Assembly: GCA_964485515.1 (NCBI GenBank)
Contig: CAZALT010000062.1
Span: 1-18,199, forward strand
Length of the DNA stretch: 18,199 nucleotides
Reading direction: 5' to 3'
From: CAZALT01 sp964485515
GTDB taxonomy: Bacteria; Actinomycetota; Acidimicrobiia; Acidimicrobiales; Acidimicrobilacustridaceae
Shown: piece by piece, positions 1 to 5,920 of the stretch
Numbering within the stretch: position 1 is the stretch's first letter
How the letters are laid out: each line of letters opens with the position of its first letter
Translations under genes and position numbers: made by a program
The notes under the pieces: generated by a model
What the model saw: the letters and a program-made list of their open reading frames with translations, nothing else
The model's database searches: none
What the model was told of the DNA's origin: nothing

Positions 1-2
1 AA

Positions 3-1577
3 GCATCCGACGCGGACCACATCGGCCACCAGGGCGAGCTCGGCATCGAACAGGCTGGGTCGCGCTACGTCCGGACGAGCGGCACGATGAACGACGACGG
101 CAGCGTCGGCGTTCCCGCCGTCATGTGGTACGAGCTGGACGGGACCCGGGTCACCCTGAGCGGGAAGCAGACGGGATCGCCGACTCGGCCGGTGTCTCCG
201 TCGAAGGAGCTGATCCTCGAGGCCGTCGAGCTCATCGAGGAGCTGCCGACCAGCGCGTGGACGCCCGCGCTCACCCCGCCCGACGGCGCGCCCGATCCCG
301 ACACGGGGGTGACCGCGCGACCGCTGCGGCTGGGCCTTGCCGCCAGCGAGGCCGACACGTCGCTGACGCTCGCTCCGTGGGTCGCAGCATGGTCGGACAT
401 CCGCCCCGCGGGGACCGGCGACCGCCTCGAGCTCCAGGTCAGGACCGTCGAGGCGACCGATCCCACCGGAGCGACCATCGGCACCGACGCAGACCTCGAG
501 GGTTCCGACGTCACCATCCGCGGCACCGAAGCAACGCTCGTGCGGGTGCCGTTCGGCGAGGACGGCCCCGCCATGCTCCACCGGTACCTGGAGGATGACG
601 CCGCGACGTCGGGCCTCGTTTGGGAGGAGAGCGGGAGCCGCGTGGCGCTCTACTACCCGGCGCGCGTCAGCGACGACGAAGCCATGGCGCTGGCGGAGTC
701 GCTGATCGTGCTCGACGACCAGCAGTGGAGCGCCCTGCTCTACCCCACCACCGTCATCGATCCCACGACCCCCAACCCAGATCCGGGAGGAACCGACGCG
801 ACCGCCGAGATGTGCTCCGTCTTCACGGCGGCCACCGACATCCCCGCAGGTCTTCCGGTCCGAGGCATCCTCGCCGACGGCATGGTGCGCGAGGAGCAGA
901 TCCCCGCCCCGTTCGTGCCGAGCACCGCCCTCACCGACCTCAGCCAGATCTCGGGATCAGCCCTGTTCGAGATCAAGGCCGACTCGGTGCTCATCGACGC
1001 GATGTTCGAGCCGTCCGAGGCCGCTTCATCGGACCCCGCGGCCGAAGCATGCAACCCGCCCGATTCGATGACCACACCGACGCCCTCCGACACCACCACG
1101 ACCGATCAGGCGTGGCGACTCCTCGGCGACGAGCTCGTCGGAGACCCCTATCGCACGGGCGTCGCCACGAACCCCGAGCAGTACGCCGATCTGTGGGCGA
1201 CGGCGGGCATGACCTCCGCTGCTCCCGAGGTGGACTTCGAGTCGGAGATCGTGGTGTGGCTCGGCACGGGCTACGGGAGCGGATGCCCGATCACCCTCGA
1301 CGAGATCGTGATCGCCGACACGCCAGCACGCATCCACGGTGTCTACGGGCCCGACGAGGAGCGCACTTGCTTGCGCGACCTGAACCCCCGTTCCTTCGTC
1401 GTCGCGATCGACCGGTCTGCACTTCCGACCGGACCGTTCGTCGTCCAGATCTTTCCCGGAGATCCTCCGCCACCTGGACCAGCACAGCGAACCCTGGTCG
1501 ACGCCGACCTCGCCGCACCAGGCGCGGTAGCCACGGACGACCAGATCACCTCGGCCTCGTCAGCGTCCGGCGGCTGA
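3..1577 (+). CDS. Multidomain probably exported protein, 5' end outside window
   Basis: The reading frame is already open at the first bases of the window, 28 codons before the first ATG (87), so the gene very probably starts upstream and the signal peptide is not visible. Two similar segments can be aligned by eye. One (about nt 60-280) has VMWYELDGTRVTL then an ELIEELPTSAW stretch. The other (about nt 525-740) has LVWEESGSRVALY then AESLIVLDDQQW. This is the pattern of sensor domains in DUF4367/MucB-like exported proteins. A SAF-like domain follows (nt 813-1017; TAATDIPAG, then ALTDL...ISGSALFEI), as in CpaB and antifreeze-like proteins. The last 150 residues form a separate domain with paired cysteines (GSGCPI, ERTCL) and a loose resemblance to PrcB-type domains. 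Proline/threonine-rich linkers separate the parts. Function is unknown. The SAF assignment is moderately supported; the other domain names are tentative. Confidence 0.75.
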   Translation, partial: ASDADHIGHQGELGIEQAGSRYVRTSGTMNDDGSVGVPAVMWYELDGTRVTLSGKQTGSPTRPVSPSKELILEAVELIEELPTSAWTPALTPPDGAPDPDTGVTARPLRLGLAASEADTSLTLAPWVAAWSDIRPAGTGDRLELQVRTVEATDPTGATIGTDADLEGSDVTIRGTEATLVRVPFGEDGPAMLHRYLEDDAATSGLVWEESGSRVALYYPARVSDDEAMALAESLIVLDDQQWSALLYPTTVIDPTTPNPDPGGTDATAEMCSVFTAATDIPAGLPVRGILADGMVREEQIPAPFVPSTALTDLSQISGSALFEIKADSVLIDAMFEPSEAASSDPAAEACNPPDSMTTPTPSDTTTTDQAWRLLGDELVGDPYRTGVATNPEQYADLWATAGMTSAAPEVDFESEIVVWLGTGYGSGCPITLDEIVIADTPARIHGVYGPDEERTCLRDLNPRSFVVAIDRSALPTGPFVVQIFPGDPPPPGPAQRTLVDADLAAPGAVATDDQITSASSASGG

Positions 1578-1617
1578 GCCATCGACCAGGGAGGGCTCGT
1601 ACCTGCCGCGCACCCAC

Positions 1618-1641
1618 CGGACCGCCCAAGAGGGCGGTCCG
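1618..1641. terminator. Bidirectional GC-rich hairpin between convergent genes
   Basis: A perfect 10-bp stem (CGGACCGCCC, positions 1618-1627, against GGGCGGTCCG, 1632-1641) closes over a four-base AAGA loop. It fills the 65-bp gap between two convergent genes and ends one base before the HAD stop codon. There is no T-tract on either side, so it would be a U-less, actinobacterial-type terminator. That function is inferred from position and stability. Confidence 0.7.
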
Positions 1642-1642
1642 C

Positions 1643-2419
1643 TCAGACGGCGAGCGGTAGGAGGGCCCGGAGGTCCGAGATGGGGTCGTACCGGGAGAGG
1701 TCGCAGACCAGACCGTGCGGGCGTGTGATGCAGACCGATGCGATGCCCGCTGCCTCCGCGCCCTTCATGTCACGAGCCGGGTTGTCGCCCACCATCGTCG
1801 TGGTCGCGGGATCAGCACCGAGGGCGGCCATCGCTGCTTCGAACGGAGCCGCCGACGGTTTGCCCCGGCCGAGCGCACCAGAGATCACGACGACCTCGAA
1901 GTAGCCCGCCAGACCTGACGCGTCGAGCTTGTCGCGCTGCAGGTCGGCGGGGCCGTTCGTGATGATGCCCATCCGGTGGCTCGGGGCGAGCGCGTCGAGC
2001 ACCTCACGCACGTCGGGGTACACGGTTATCGATCGGGTGCGCAGGTGCCGGAACGTCTTGGCGACCACGTCCACCTCGTCGGTCGTGGGAACCCAGCCGT
2101 GGATGGCGAAGGCCTCGGTCCACGTGGCGAGTTGGTATGCCTCCGCCACCGCTCGAAGCCGCGCCGGCCGCTCGTGGCAGGTGTCGAAGTCGGCGTACAG
2201 GGCTTCGATCGCACTGATGCCCAGCTCCTCGGCCAGCACGCCGCCACAAGCATCCGTCGGCCACGATGCACGCGCCCGGGAGATCACCGTCGCTGCGACC
2301 TCGGCGGGGTCGACACCATCGATGGCGTGCGCGGCGCACGTGGCGACCACGGCGGCGGTCGCATCGAGCGTGTCCGCGATGAGGGTGTCGTCCAAATCGA
2401 ACAGGAGCGTGCTGGTCAC
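1643..2419 (-). CDS. HAD-superfamily hydrolase (phosphatase), class IA-like
   Basis: Predicted to hydrolyse a small phosphorylated metabolite by the HAD aspartyl-phosphate mechanism; the substrate cannot be read from sequence. All four HAD motifs are present in the 258-residue product: motif I FDLDDTL (nucleophile D8, acid/base D10), motif II IITNG (T154), motif III K187 in GRGKP, and motif IV VGDNPARD (D212, D217). The helical cap lies between motifs I and II, as in the YjjG/haloacid-dehalogenase group. I chose the GTG at 2419 because it begins seven residues before the nucleophile and has a GAGG at ideal spacing. The frame stays open up to an ATG at 2590, but that 57-residue extension is arginine-rich and has no convincing ribosome site. 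The gene is convergent with the gene to its left and shares the hairpin at 1618-1641. Confidence 0.88.
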   Translation of the reverse strand: MTSTLLFDLDDTLIADTLDATAAVVATCAAHAIDGVDPAEVAATVISRARASWPTDACGGVLAEELGISAIEALYADFDTCHERPARLRAVAEAYQLATWTEAFAIHGWVPTTDEVDVVAKTFRHLRTRSITVYPDVREVLDALAPSHRMGIITNGPADLQRDKLDASGLAGYFEVVVISGALGRGKPSAAPFEAAMAALGADPATTTMVGDNPARDMKGAEAAGIASVCITRPHGLVCDLSRYDPISDLRALLPLAV

Positions 2420-2757
2420 CGTCGACCTCGGGATGTTCGCCACCGTCGCAAGATCCCGATCGTAGGCTGTCTCCGTCTCCACAGGTGAACCCGTCGGACG
2501 GGCCCTAATGTCGACGCGTCTATGCCGCTTCGCCACCGAGGTCGGCGCCCGGTGTTCCATCACGCTGCCCACGAAGGCGACACCCTCCATGCCGTGGATC
2601 GATGTTCACGAACCGTACGCACGACCCCCACGGCCCGAACCGTCATCGACGTCTCGTGCCCTGTCCGACGACGACGTCGAGGTGCAGGTCGCTCGCCTAC
2701 GAGCTGGCTGCGGCCACGGGGCTCGACGTCGCCCGTTGAGGACCGACCGCTACGCCG
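2420..2757. other. Intergenic stretch without a supported gene
   Basis: About 340 bases separate the HAD start from the XRE-cupin stop. No open frame here looks like a real protein over its whole length. The plus-strand frame 2689-2739 reads SLAYELAAATGLDVAR then a stop with strongly GC-rich third positions, so it could be the decayed end of a lost gene. The HAD promoter must lie in this region, but I cannot identify its elements. Confidence 0.4.
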
Positions 2758-3345
2758 CTACGGCCAGTCGTGGACGTGGCTGCGTTCTCCGTGGGGGCCG
2801 AAGATGGCGATGACCTCGACGGCGCCGTCGACCGCGCCGAACCAGTGGGGTGCGGTGGTGACGAACTCGACGGCTTCGCCAGGCTCGATCACGAGGTCGT
2901 CCTCACCCAGCAACAGGCGCATGCGGCCCGACACCACGTACATCCAGTCGTGGCCCTCGTGGACCGGCAACGTCTTCGGCGGCCGGTTCCGCCGGGGTGA
3001 GATCACGACCCGGTAGGCCTGCATCCCACCGCCAGGCGATCGGTTGGTGAGCGGCCACATGGTGAGCTGGTCTCGACGGATCGGCTTGCCGCGCACCCGC
3101 GGGTCGGGCTGGTGCGCGCCGCCGAGCAGGTCGTCGGTGGTCACGCCGAGGGCATCAGCGAGCACCGGCAGGTGCTCGAGCGTGAGACGACGCTTCCCCG
3201 CCTCGAGTCGACTCAAGGTCGAGGTGTCGAGGTGGGCGCGTTCGGCCACCTGCTGGAGGGTGAGTCCCTGCTCGGACCGCAGGTCGCGGAGCCGGCGACG
3301 AACCCGATCGTCGACCGTCTCCGCCGGAGAGGTGTTTGCCAACAT
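2758..3345 (-). CDS. XRE-family transcriptional regulator with C-terminal cupin sensor domain
   Basis: A two-domain regulator of 195 residues from the ATG at 3345. The N-terminal helix-turn-helix covers about residues 13-67, with the canonical XRE pattern LTLQQVAERA...DTSTLSRLEAGKR. A single-stranded beta-helix cupin fills the C-terminal half; its core carries HEGHDWMYVVSG, a PGE turn and TAPHWFG. XRE-cupin proteins typically repress or activate a neighbouring catabolic or redox gene and sense a small ligand in the cupin. The gene is divergent from a thioredoxin-reductase-like flavoprotein, with symmetrical half-sites between them, so autoregulation plus control of the flavoprotein is the natural reading. 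The frame also allows a GTG start at 3363, adding six residues and placing coding sequence over the operator. Neither start has a good Shine-Dalgarno site. Confidence 0.87.
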   Translation of the reverse strand: MLANTSPAETVDDRVRRRLRDLRSEQGLTLQQVAERAHLDTSTLSRLEAGKRRLTLEHLPVLADALGVTTDDLLGGAHQPDPRVRGKPIRRDQLTMWPLTNRSPGGGMQAYRVVISPRRNRPPKTLPVHEGHDWMYVVSGRMRLLLGEDDLVIEPGEAVEFVTTAPHWFGAVDGAVEVIAIFGPHGERSHVHDWP

Positions 3346-3362
3346 GGCAATAGAGGTTGCCA
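3336..3362. promoter_or_regulatory. Three-half-site operator between divergent regulator and flavoprotein genes
   Basis: Three perfect 6-bp half-sites occur in 27 bp: TTGCCA (3336-3341), TGGCAA (3345-3350) and TTGCCA (3357-3362). The first two form an inverted repeat with a 3-bp spacer, and the second and third form one with a 6-bp spacer. The outer two are direct repeats exactly 21 bp apart, about two helical turns. The cluster covers the start of the XRE-cupin gene and lies just upstream of the flavoprotein start at 3393. The XRE-cupin protein is the obvious candidate ligand; that link is an inference. Confidence 0.6.
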
Positions 3363-3392
3363 CGACTCGATCGACACCCCAACCTGGCCGAC

Positions 3393-4301
3393 ATGGACGA
3401 CATCAAGGACTGCATCGTGATCGGCGGAGGCGCAGCAGGCCTGAACGCCGCACTCGTGCTCGGCCGGGCCCGACGCACCACCGTGCTCGTCGACGCCGGG
3501 TCGCCGAGCAACCTCGCCGCGCACGGGATCGGTGGTGCGCTGGGCCACGACGGTCGACCACCCGCCGACCTGTATGCCATCGGCCGCGGCGAGCTGGCGA
3601 AGTACCCGACCGTCGAGGTCATCGACAGCTCCGCGGTGGACGCCGGGCAGACCGACACCGGTTTCGACGTCGAGCTCACCGACGGCTCGGTGGTGCGCAC
3701 GCGAACCGTGATCCTCGCACTTGGCATGGACTACGTCCGTCCCGCCCTCCCGGGAGTCGAACAACGGTGGGGGTCGTCGGTCTTCCACTGCCCGTTCTGC
3801 CACGGCTGGGAGGTGCGCGCCAAACCCCTCGGCGTCCTCGATCCTGGCCCGATGGGTGCCATGCGAGCCCGCCTGCTGCGAGCGTGGAGCGACGACGTGA
3901 CCTGGTATGCGTTCGGATCCGGAGCCGTCTCGGACGACGACCGCGCTGCGCTCGACACGGCAGGCGTCCGGATCGAGGAGCGGGAGATCCGGCGGTTGCG
4001 CGGCCCGGCTCCCGCGCTCACCGACATCGAGCTGGCCGACGGAACGCACGTGCCCTGTGGTGGCCTCATGATCGCGGCGAGCCTCCGACAACGATCCGAC
4101 CTGGCCGTCCGGCTCGGCGCCGAGACCTTCGCCAACCCCATGTCCGAAGACCTTCTGGTCACCGACCAGCTCGGCCAGACGACCATCCCTGGGGTGTGGG
4201 CCGCAGGCGACACCGCCGGGGTCATGCCCTCGGTGGTCAACGCCATGGCCTCGGGTTCCACGACCGCGGCCCAGGTCGTCCACCACCTGATGCTCGGCTG
4301 A
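3393..4301 (+). CDS. Thioredoxin-reductase-like FAD/NAD(P)-dependent oxidoreductase
   Basis: A 302-residue flavoprotein of the low-molecular-weight thioredoxin reductase fold. The N-terminal FAD-binding motif is IGGGAAGLNAAL (residues 10-21). The redox-active pair is C133-x-x-C136 in FHCPFCHGWE, the CPxC-HG variant common in TrxR-like proteins distinct from housekeeping TrxB (the group that includes dithiol oxidases of the GliT/HlmI type). The C-terminal FAD motif is GVWAAGDTAG (about residues 267-276). The second Rossmann segment is degenerate (LDPGPMGAMRA rather than a clean GxGxxA), so the preferred pyridine nucleotide, or whether one is used, is unclear. I chose the ATG at 3393 because it directly precedes the flavin motif; an in-frame TTG at 3357 lies inside the operator. 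The gene is divergent from the XRE-cupin regulator, a recurrent pairing for this group, and is probably controlled by it. Confidence 0.88.
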   Translation: MDDIKDCIVIGGGAAGLNAALVLGRARRTTVLVDAGSPSNLAAHGIGGALGHDGRPPADLYAIGRGELAKYPTVEVIDSSAVDAGQTDTGFDVELTDGSVVRTRTVILALGMDYVRPALPGVEQRWGSSVFHCPFCHGWEVRAKPLGVLDPGPMGAMRARLLRAWSDDVTWYAFGSGAVSDDDRAALDTAGVRIEEREIRRLRGPAPALTDIELADGTHVPCGGLMIAASLRQRSDLAVRLGAETFANPMSEDLLVTDQLGQTTIPGVWAAGDTAGVMPSVVNAMASGSTTAAQVVHHLMLG

Positions 4302-4398
4302 TCCGACACCCGTCGAGCCGACGGCGGCCCCACGGCGCGACAATCCAGGACGTGCACGCCGGGGCTGCGGATGTCGGACCACACCGAAGGGATGGCTG

Positions 4399-5160
4399 AT
4401 GTCACGTCGCGTCACCGCCGGGATCACCGTCGGACCGCTGCTCGTCATGGCTCTCGCGGTCACCGCGTTCGTCATCACCCGGACCGATCCACCGCCGTCG
4501 GTCGCCGCCGCCCGGCCCGCCACGACCACCACGACGACAGCACCACCTCCCCCACCGCCCGTCCCCGCCGAGACCATCATCGCGGAGGTCACCGGTCCGG
4601 TCCCCTTCTCCGACCGTCCGGGCGGCGACCCGGTGGGTTCCCTTCCCATGGGGAGCTGGTGGAAGGACACCAAGCACCTGCCGGTGATCGACGAGCAGGC
4701 CGGGTGGCTCCAGGTGCGGCTGCCGCAGCGACCCAACGGCCTCACCGGATGGATCGCGTCGAGCGACGCCACGCTCTCGACGACCACCTACGGAATCCTG
4801 ATCGACACCGGCAGCTACCGCGTCAAGCTGTACGAGTCCGGTGAGCTCGTCGCCGACTTCCCCGCGGGGGTCGGCACGCCCGACGACCCCACACCACTCG
4901 GCGACTTCTACGTGATGGACGTGGCCGAGGCCCCCAACGCGGGGTGGGGCCCGTTCATCGTCGACACCAACGCGCACTCCGAGACCATCGACAGCTGGCA
5001 GGGCTCCGGTGACGCGTTCACCGCGATCCACGGACCTCTCGGCCTCGAGCACCTCATCGGCGAGGGCAGCGCGATAAGCCACGGCTGCGTGCGCATGTAC
5101 TACGACGACCTGGCGCAGCTGTCGCCCGTGCCGCGGGGCGCGCCCGTCGTGATCGTCTGA
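4399..5160 (+). CDS. Membrane-anchored L,D-transpeptidase (YkuD) with SH3-like domain
   Basis: A cell-wall enzyme predicted to form or remodel 3-3 peptidoglycan cross-links, or to attach proteins to peptidoglycan, outside the membrane. Residues 1-28 form a basic N-terminus and a hydrophobic segment (signal anchor or uncleaved signal). A Thr/Pro-rich linker runs to about residue 55. Residues about 60-122 resemble a bacterial SH3 domain and end in GLTGWIASSD. The YkuD catalytic domain fills the rest, with H211 in AIHGPLG and the signature SHGCVRM (H228, C230, R232). All expected catalytic residues are present. The start is well supported by GAAGGGA six bases upstream of the ATG. A small hairpin (CCGTCG-AGC-CGACGG, 4310-4324) lies between this gene and the flavoprotein stop and may help separate the two units. 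Confidence 0.92.
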   Translation: MSRRVTAGITVGPLLVMALAVTAFVITRTDPPPSVAAARPATTTTTTAPPPPPPVPAETIIAEVTGPVPFSDRPGGDPVGSLPMGSWWKDTKHLPVIDEQAGWLQVRLPQRPNGLTGWIASSDATLSTTTYGILIDTGSYRVKLYESGELVADFPAGVGTPDDPTPLGDFYVMDVAEAPNAGWGPFIVDTNAHSETIDSWQGSGDAFTAIHGPLGLEHLIGEGSAISHGCVRMYYDDLAQLSPVPRGAPVVIV

Positions 5161-5203
5161 TCGAGCTCGGCCGAAACTTCCGGCCCGGTGACGGCTCGCT
5201 TCG

Positions 5204-5225
5204 ACCGTCCCGCCACCGTCCCGCC
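5204..5225. repeat. Tandem 11-bp direct repeat
   Basis: ACCGTCCCGCC occurs twice, head to tail and without a mismatch, at 5204-5214 and 5215-5225. It lies in the gap between the transpeptidase and the DUF6941-like gene, just upstream of a possible -10 element (CATAGT, 5245-5250). It could be slippage or a paired binding site; nothing else identifies it. Confidence 0.5.
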
Positions 5226-5272
5226 ACCGATCAGCCCGGAAAGGCATAGTTGGGGCGAGTCGCTGGGTAGGA

Positions 5273-5342
5273 GGACCGGAGCAGTCAGCCCGGTCCGGGG
5301 GGGAACGGTCAGACCGCGCGGCAGAGGCCGACGGTCCTGACC
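5273..5342 (+). promoter_or_regulatory. Structured 5' leader with two consecutive hairpins
   Basis: Two stems lie directly upstream of the ribosome site of the next gene. The first pairs GGACCGG (5273-5279) with CCGGTCC (5290-5296) over a 10-base loop. The second pairs GGTCAGACCG (5307-5316) with CGGT-C-CTGACC (5332-5342): ten pairs with one bulged C and a 15-base loop. The clean Shine-Dalgarno GGAGG (5351-5355) follows nine bases later. This may be a leader regulating translation or stability, or a terminator for the upstream gene. I recognise no known riboswitch class. Confidence 0.45.
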
Positions 5343-5361
5343 TCGATCGAGGAGGCAGGCG

Positions 5362-5757
5362 ATGCGGGGGATGTACGTGATGGTGGCCAACTACGCCGAG
5401 GTCACACCGCGCTCGACGCTCAACATCGTGGGTGGAGAGTGGGAGCAGTTCGAGATGCCGAGCGTGCCCGGCACCTTCTCCGGCTACGTCGCCGGAGTCG
5501 TCGCCCTCGAACCCGAAGACCTCAACACCGGACGCGACTTCGGACTCGTCATGAGCGACCTCGAGTCGGGCACCGACCTCAGCAAGGTCCTGCCGGTGCA
5601 CATCACACCTCGGGCCCCGGCCATCGGGGTCGACACCCGGGCACCGTTCGCCGTGCGGTTCTCGCTCGACGTCGAACACACGCCGCGGATCGTCAAGGTG
5701 CGCGTCGTCGACAGCGACGGTTTCGAGATGGCCTCGACGGCGTTCCGGATCCACTGA
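5362..5757 (+). CDS. Small DUF6941-like conserved hypothetical protein
   Basis: A 131-residue soluble protein with no signal peptide or membrane segment. The opening NYAEVTPRSTLNIVGGEWEQF, then SGYVAGVVALEPEDLNTGRDFGLVMSDLESG, then HITPRAP and a C-terminal beta-rich strand pattern, resembles the DUF6941 family of uncharacterised actinobacterial proteins. In these an N-terminal 'YAE...NIxGG' strand pair is followed by a receptor-domain-like beta sandwich. No catalytic residues stand out. The start is secure: GGAGG sits six bases upstream of the ATG. Function is unknown. The preceding leader carries two hairpins and the following 45 bases look like the remnant of another gene, so this locus may have been rearranged. 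Confidence 0.75.
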   Translation: MRGMYVMVANYAEVTPRSTLNIVGGEWEQFEMPSVPGTFSGYVAGVVALEPEDLNTGRDFGLVMSDLESGTDLSKVLPVHITPRAPAIGVDTRAPFAVRFSLDVEHTPRIVKVRVVDSDGFEMASTAFRIH

Positions 5758-5762
5758 CGACG

Positions 5763-5807
5763 ACCGACTGGACGGCGCTCACCGACCCCCAGGGCAACGA
5801 GCTGTGC
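5763..5807 (+). pseudogene. Possible 3' remnant of a glyoxalase/VOC-family gene
   Basis: Six bases after the DUF6941-like stop, in a different frame, the DNA encodes TDWTALTDPQGNELC. This matches the signature C-terminus of actinobacterial VOC (glyoxalase/bleomycin-resistance) proteins, usually W-x-V-L-x-DPEGNEFC. Nothing upstream in the same frame resembles the rest of a VOC domain; that space is occupied by the DUF6941-like gene. The frame stays open past the motif, but with no VOC-like sequence. It is most simply the scar of a deletion or insertion. The match is short, so chance cannot be excluded. Confidence 0.4.
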
Positions 5808-5873
5808 GGGTCCGCGCCAGCCCACCCTCGCACCGGTAGCCATCTGAGCCGGGACCTCGCCACCGACCTCGAT

Positions 5874-5896
5874 GGTAAACATGCAGATGTTTCACC
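5874..5896. promoter_or_regulatory. AT-rich palindromic operator candidate upstream of the APH/DUF7064-like operon
   Basis: AAACAT (5877-5882) and ATGTTT (5887-5892) form a perfect inverted repeat around GCAG. The flanking GGT (5874-5876) and ACC (5894-5896) extend the symmetry, offset by one base. An AT-rich perfect dyad is conspicuous in such GC-rich DNA and sits 25 bases upstream of the APH-like start. Size and symmetry suit a TetR-type repressor, but no such regulator is encoded in this window. Confidence 0.55.
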
Positions 5897-5920
5897 AGAG
5901 GCTGCACGGGGGTACGACTG

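Noticed and set aside
2508..2813. 101-codon plus-strand frame in the HAD/XRE spacer
   Set aside because: It runs into the regulator's 3' end antisense, has no ribosome site and no family resemblance over most of its length.
3213..5754. Long minus-strand open frames (524 and 450 codons) opposite the flavoprotein, transpeptidase and DUF6941-like genes
   Set aside because: They span several well-supported genes and their intergenic gaps, lack recognisable domains, and show the composition of GC-rich shadow frames.
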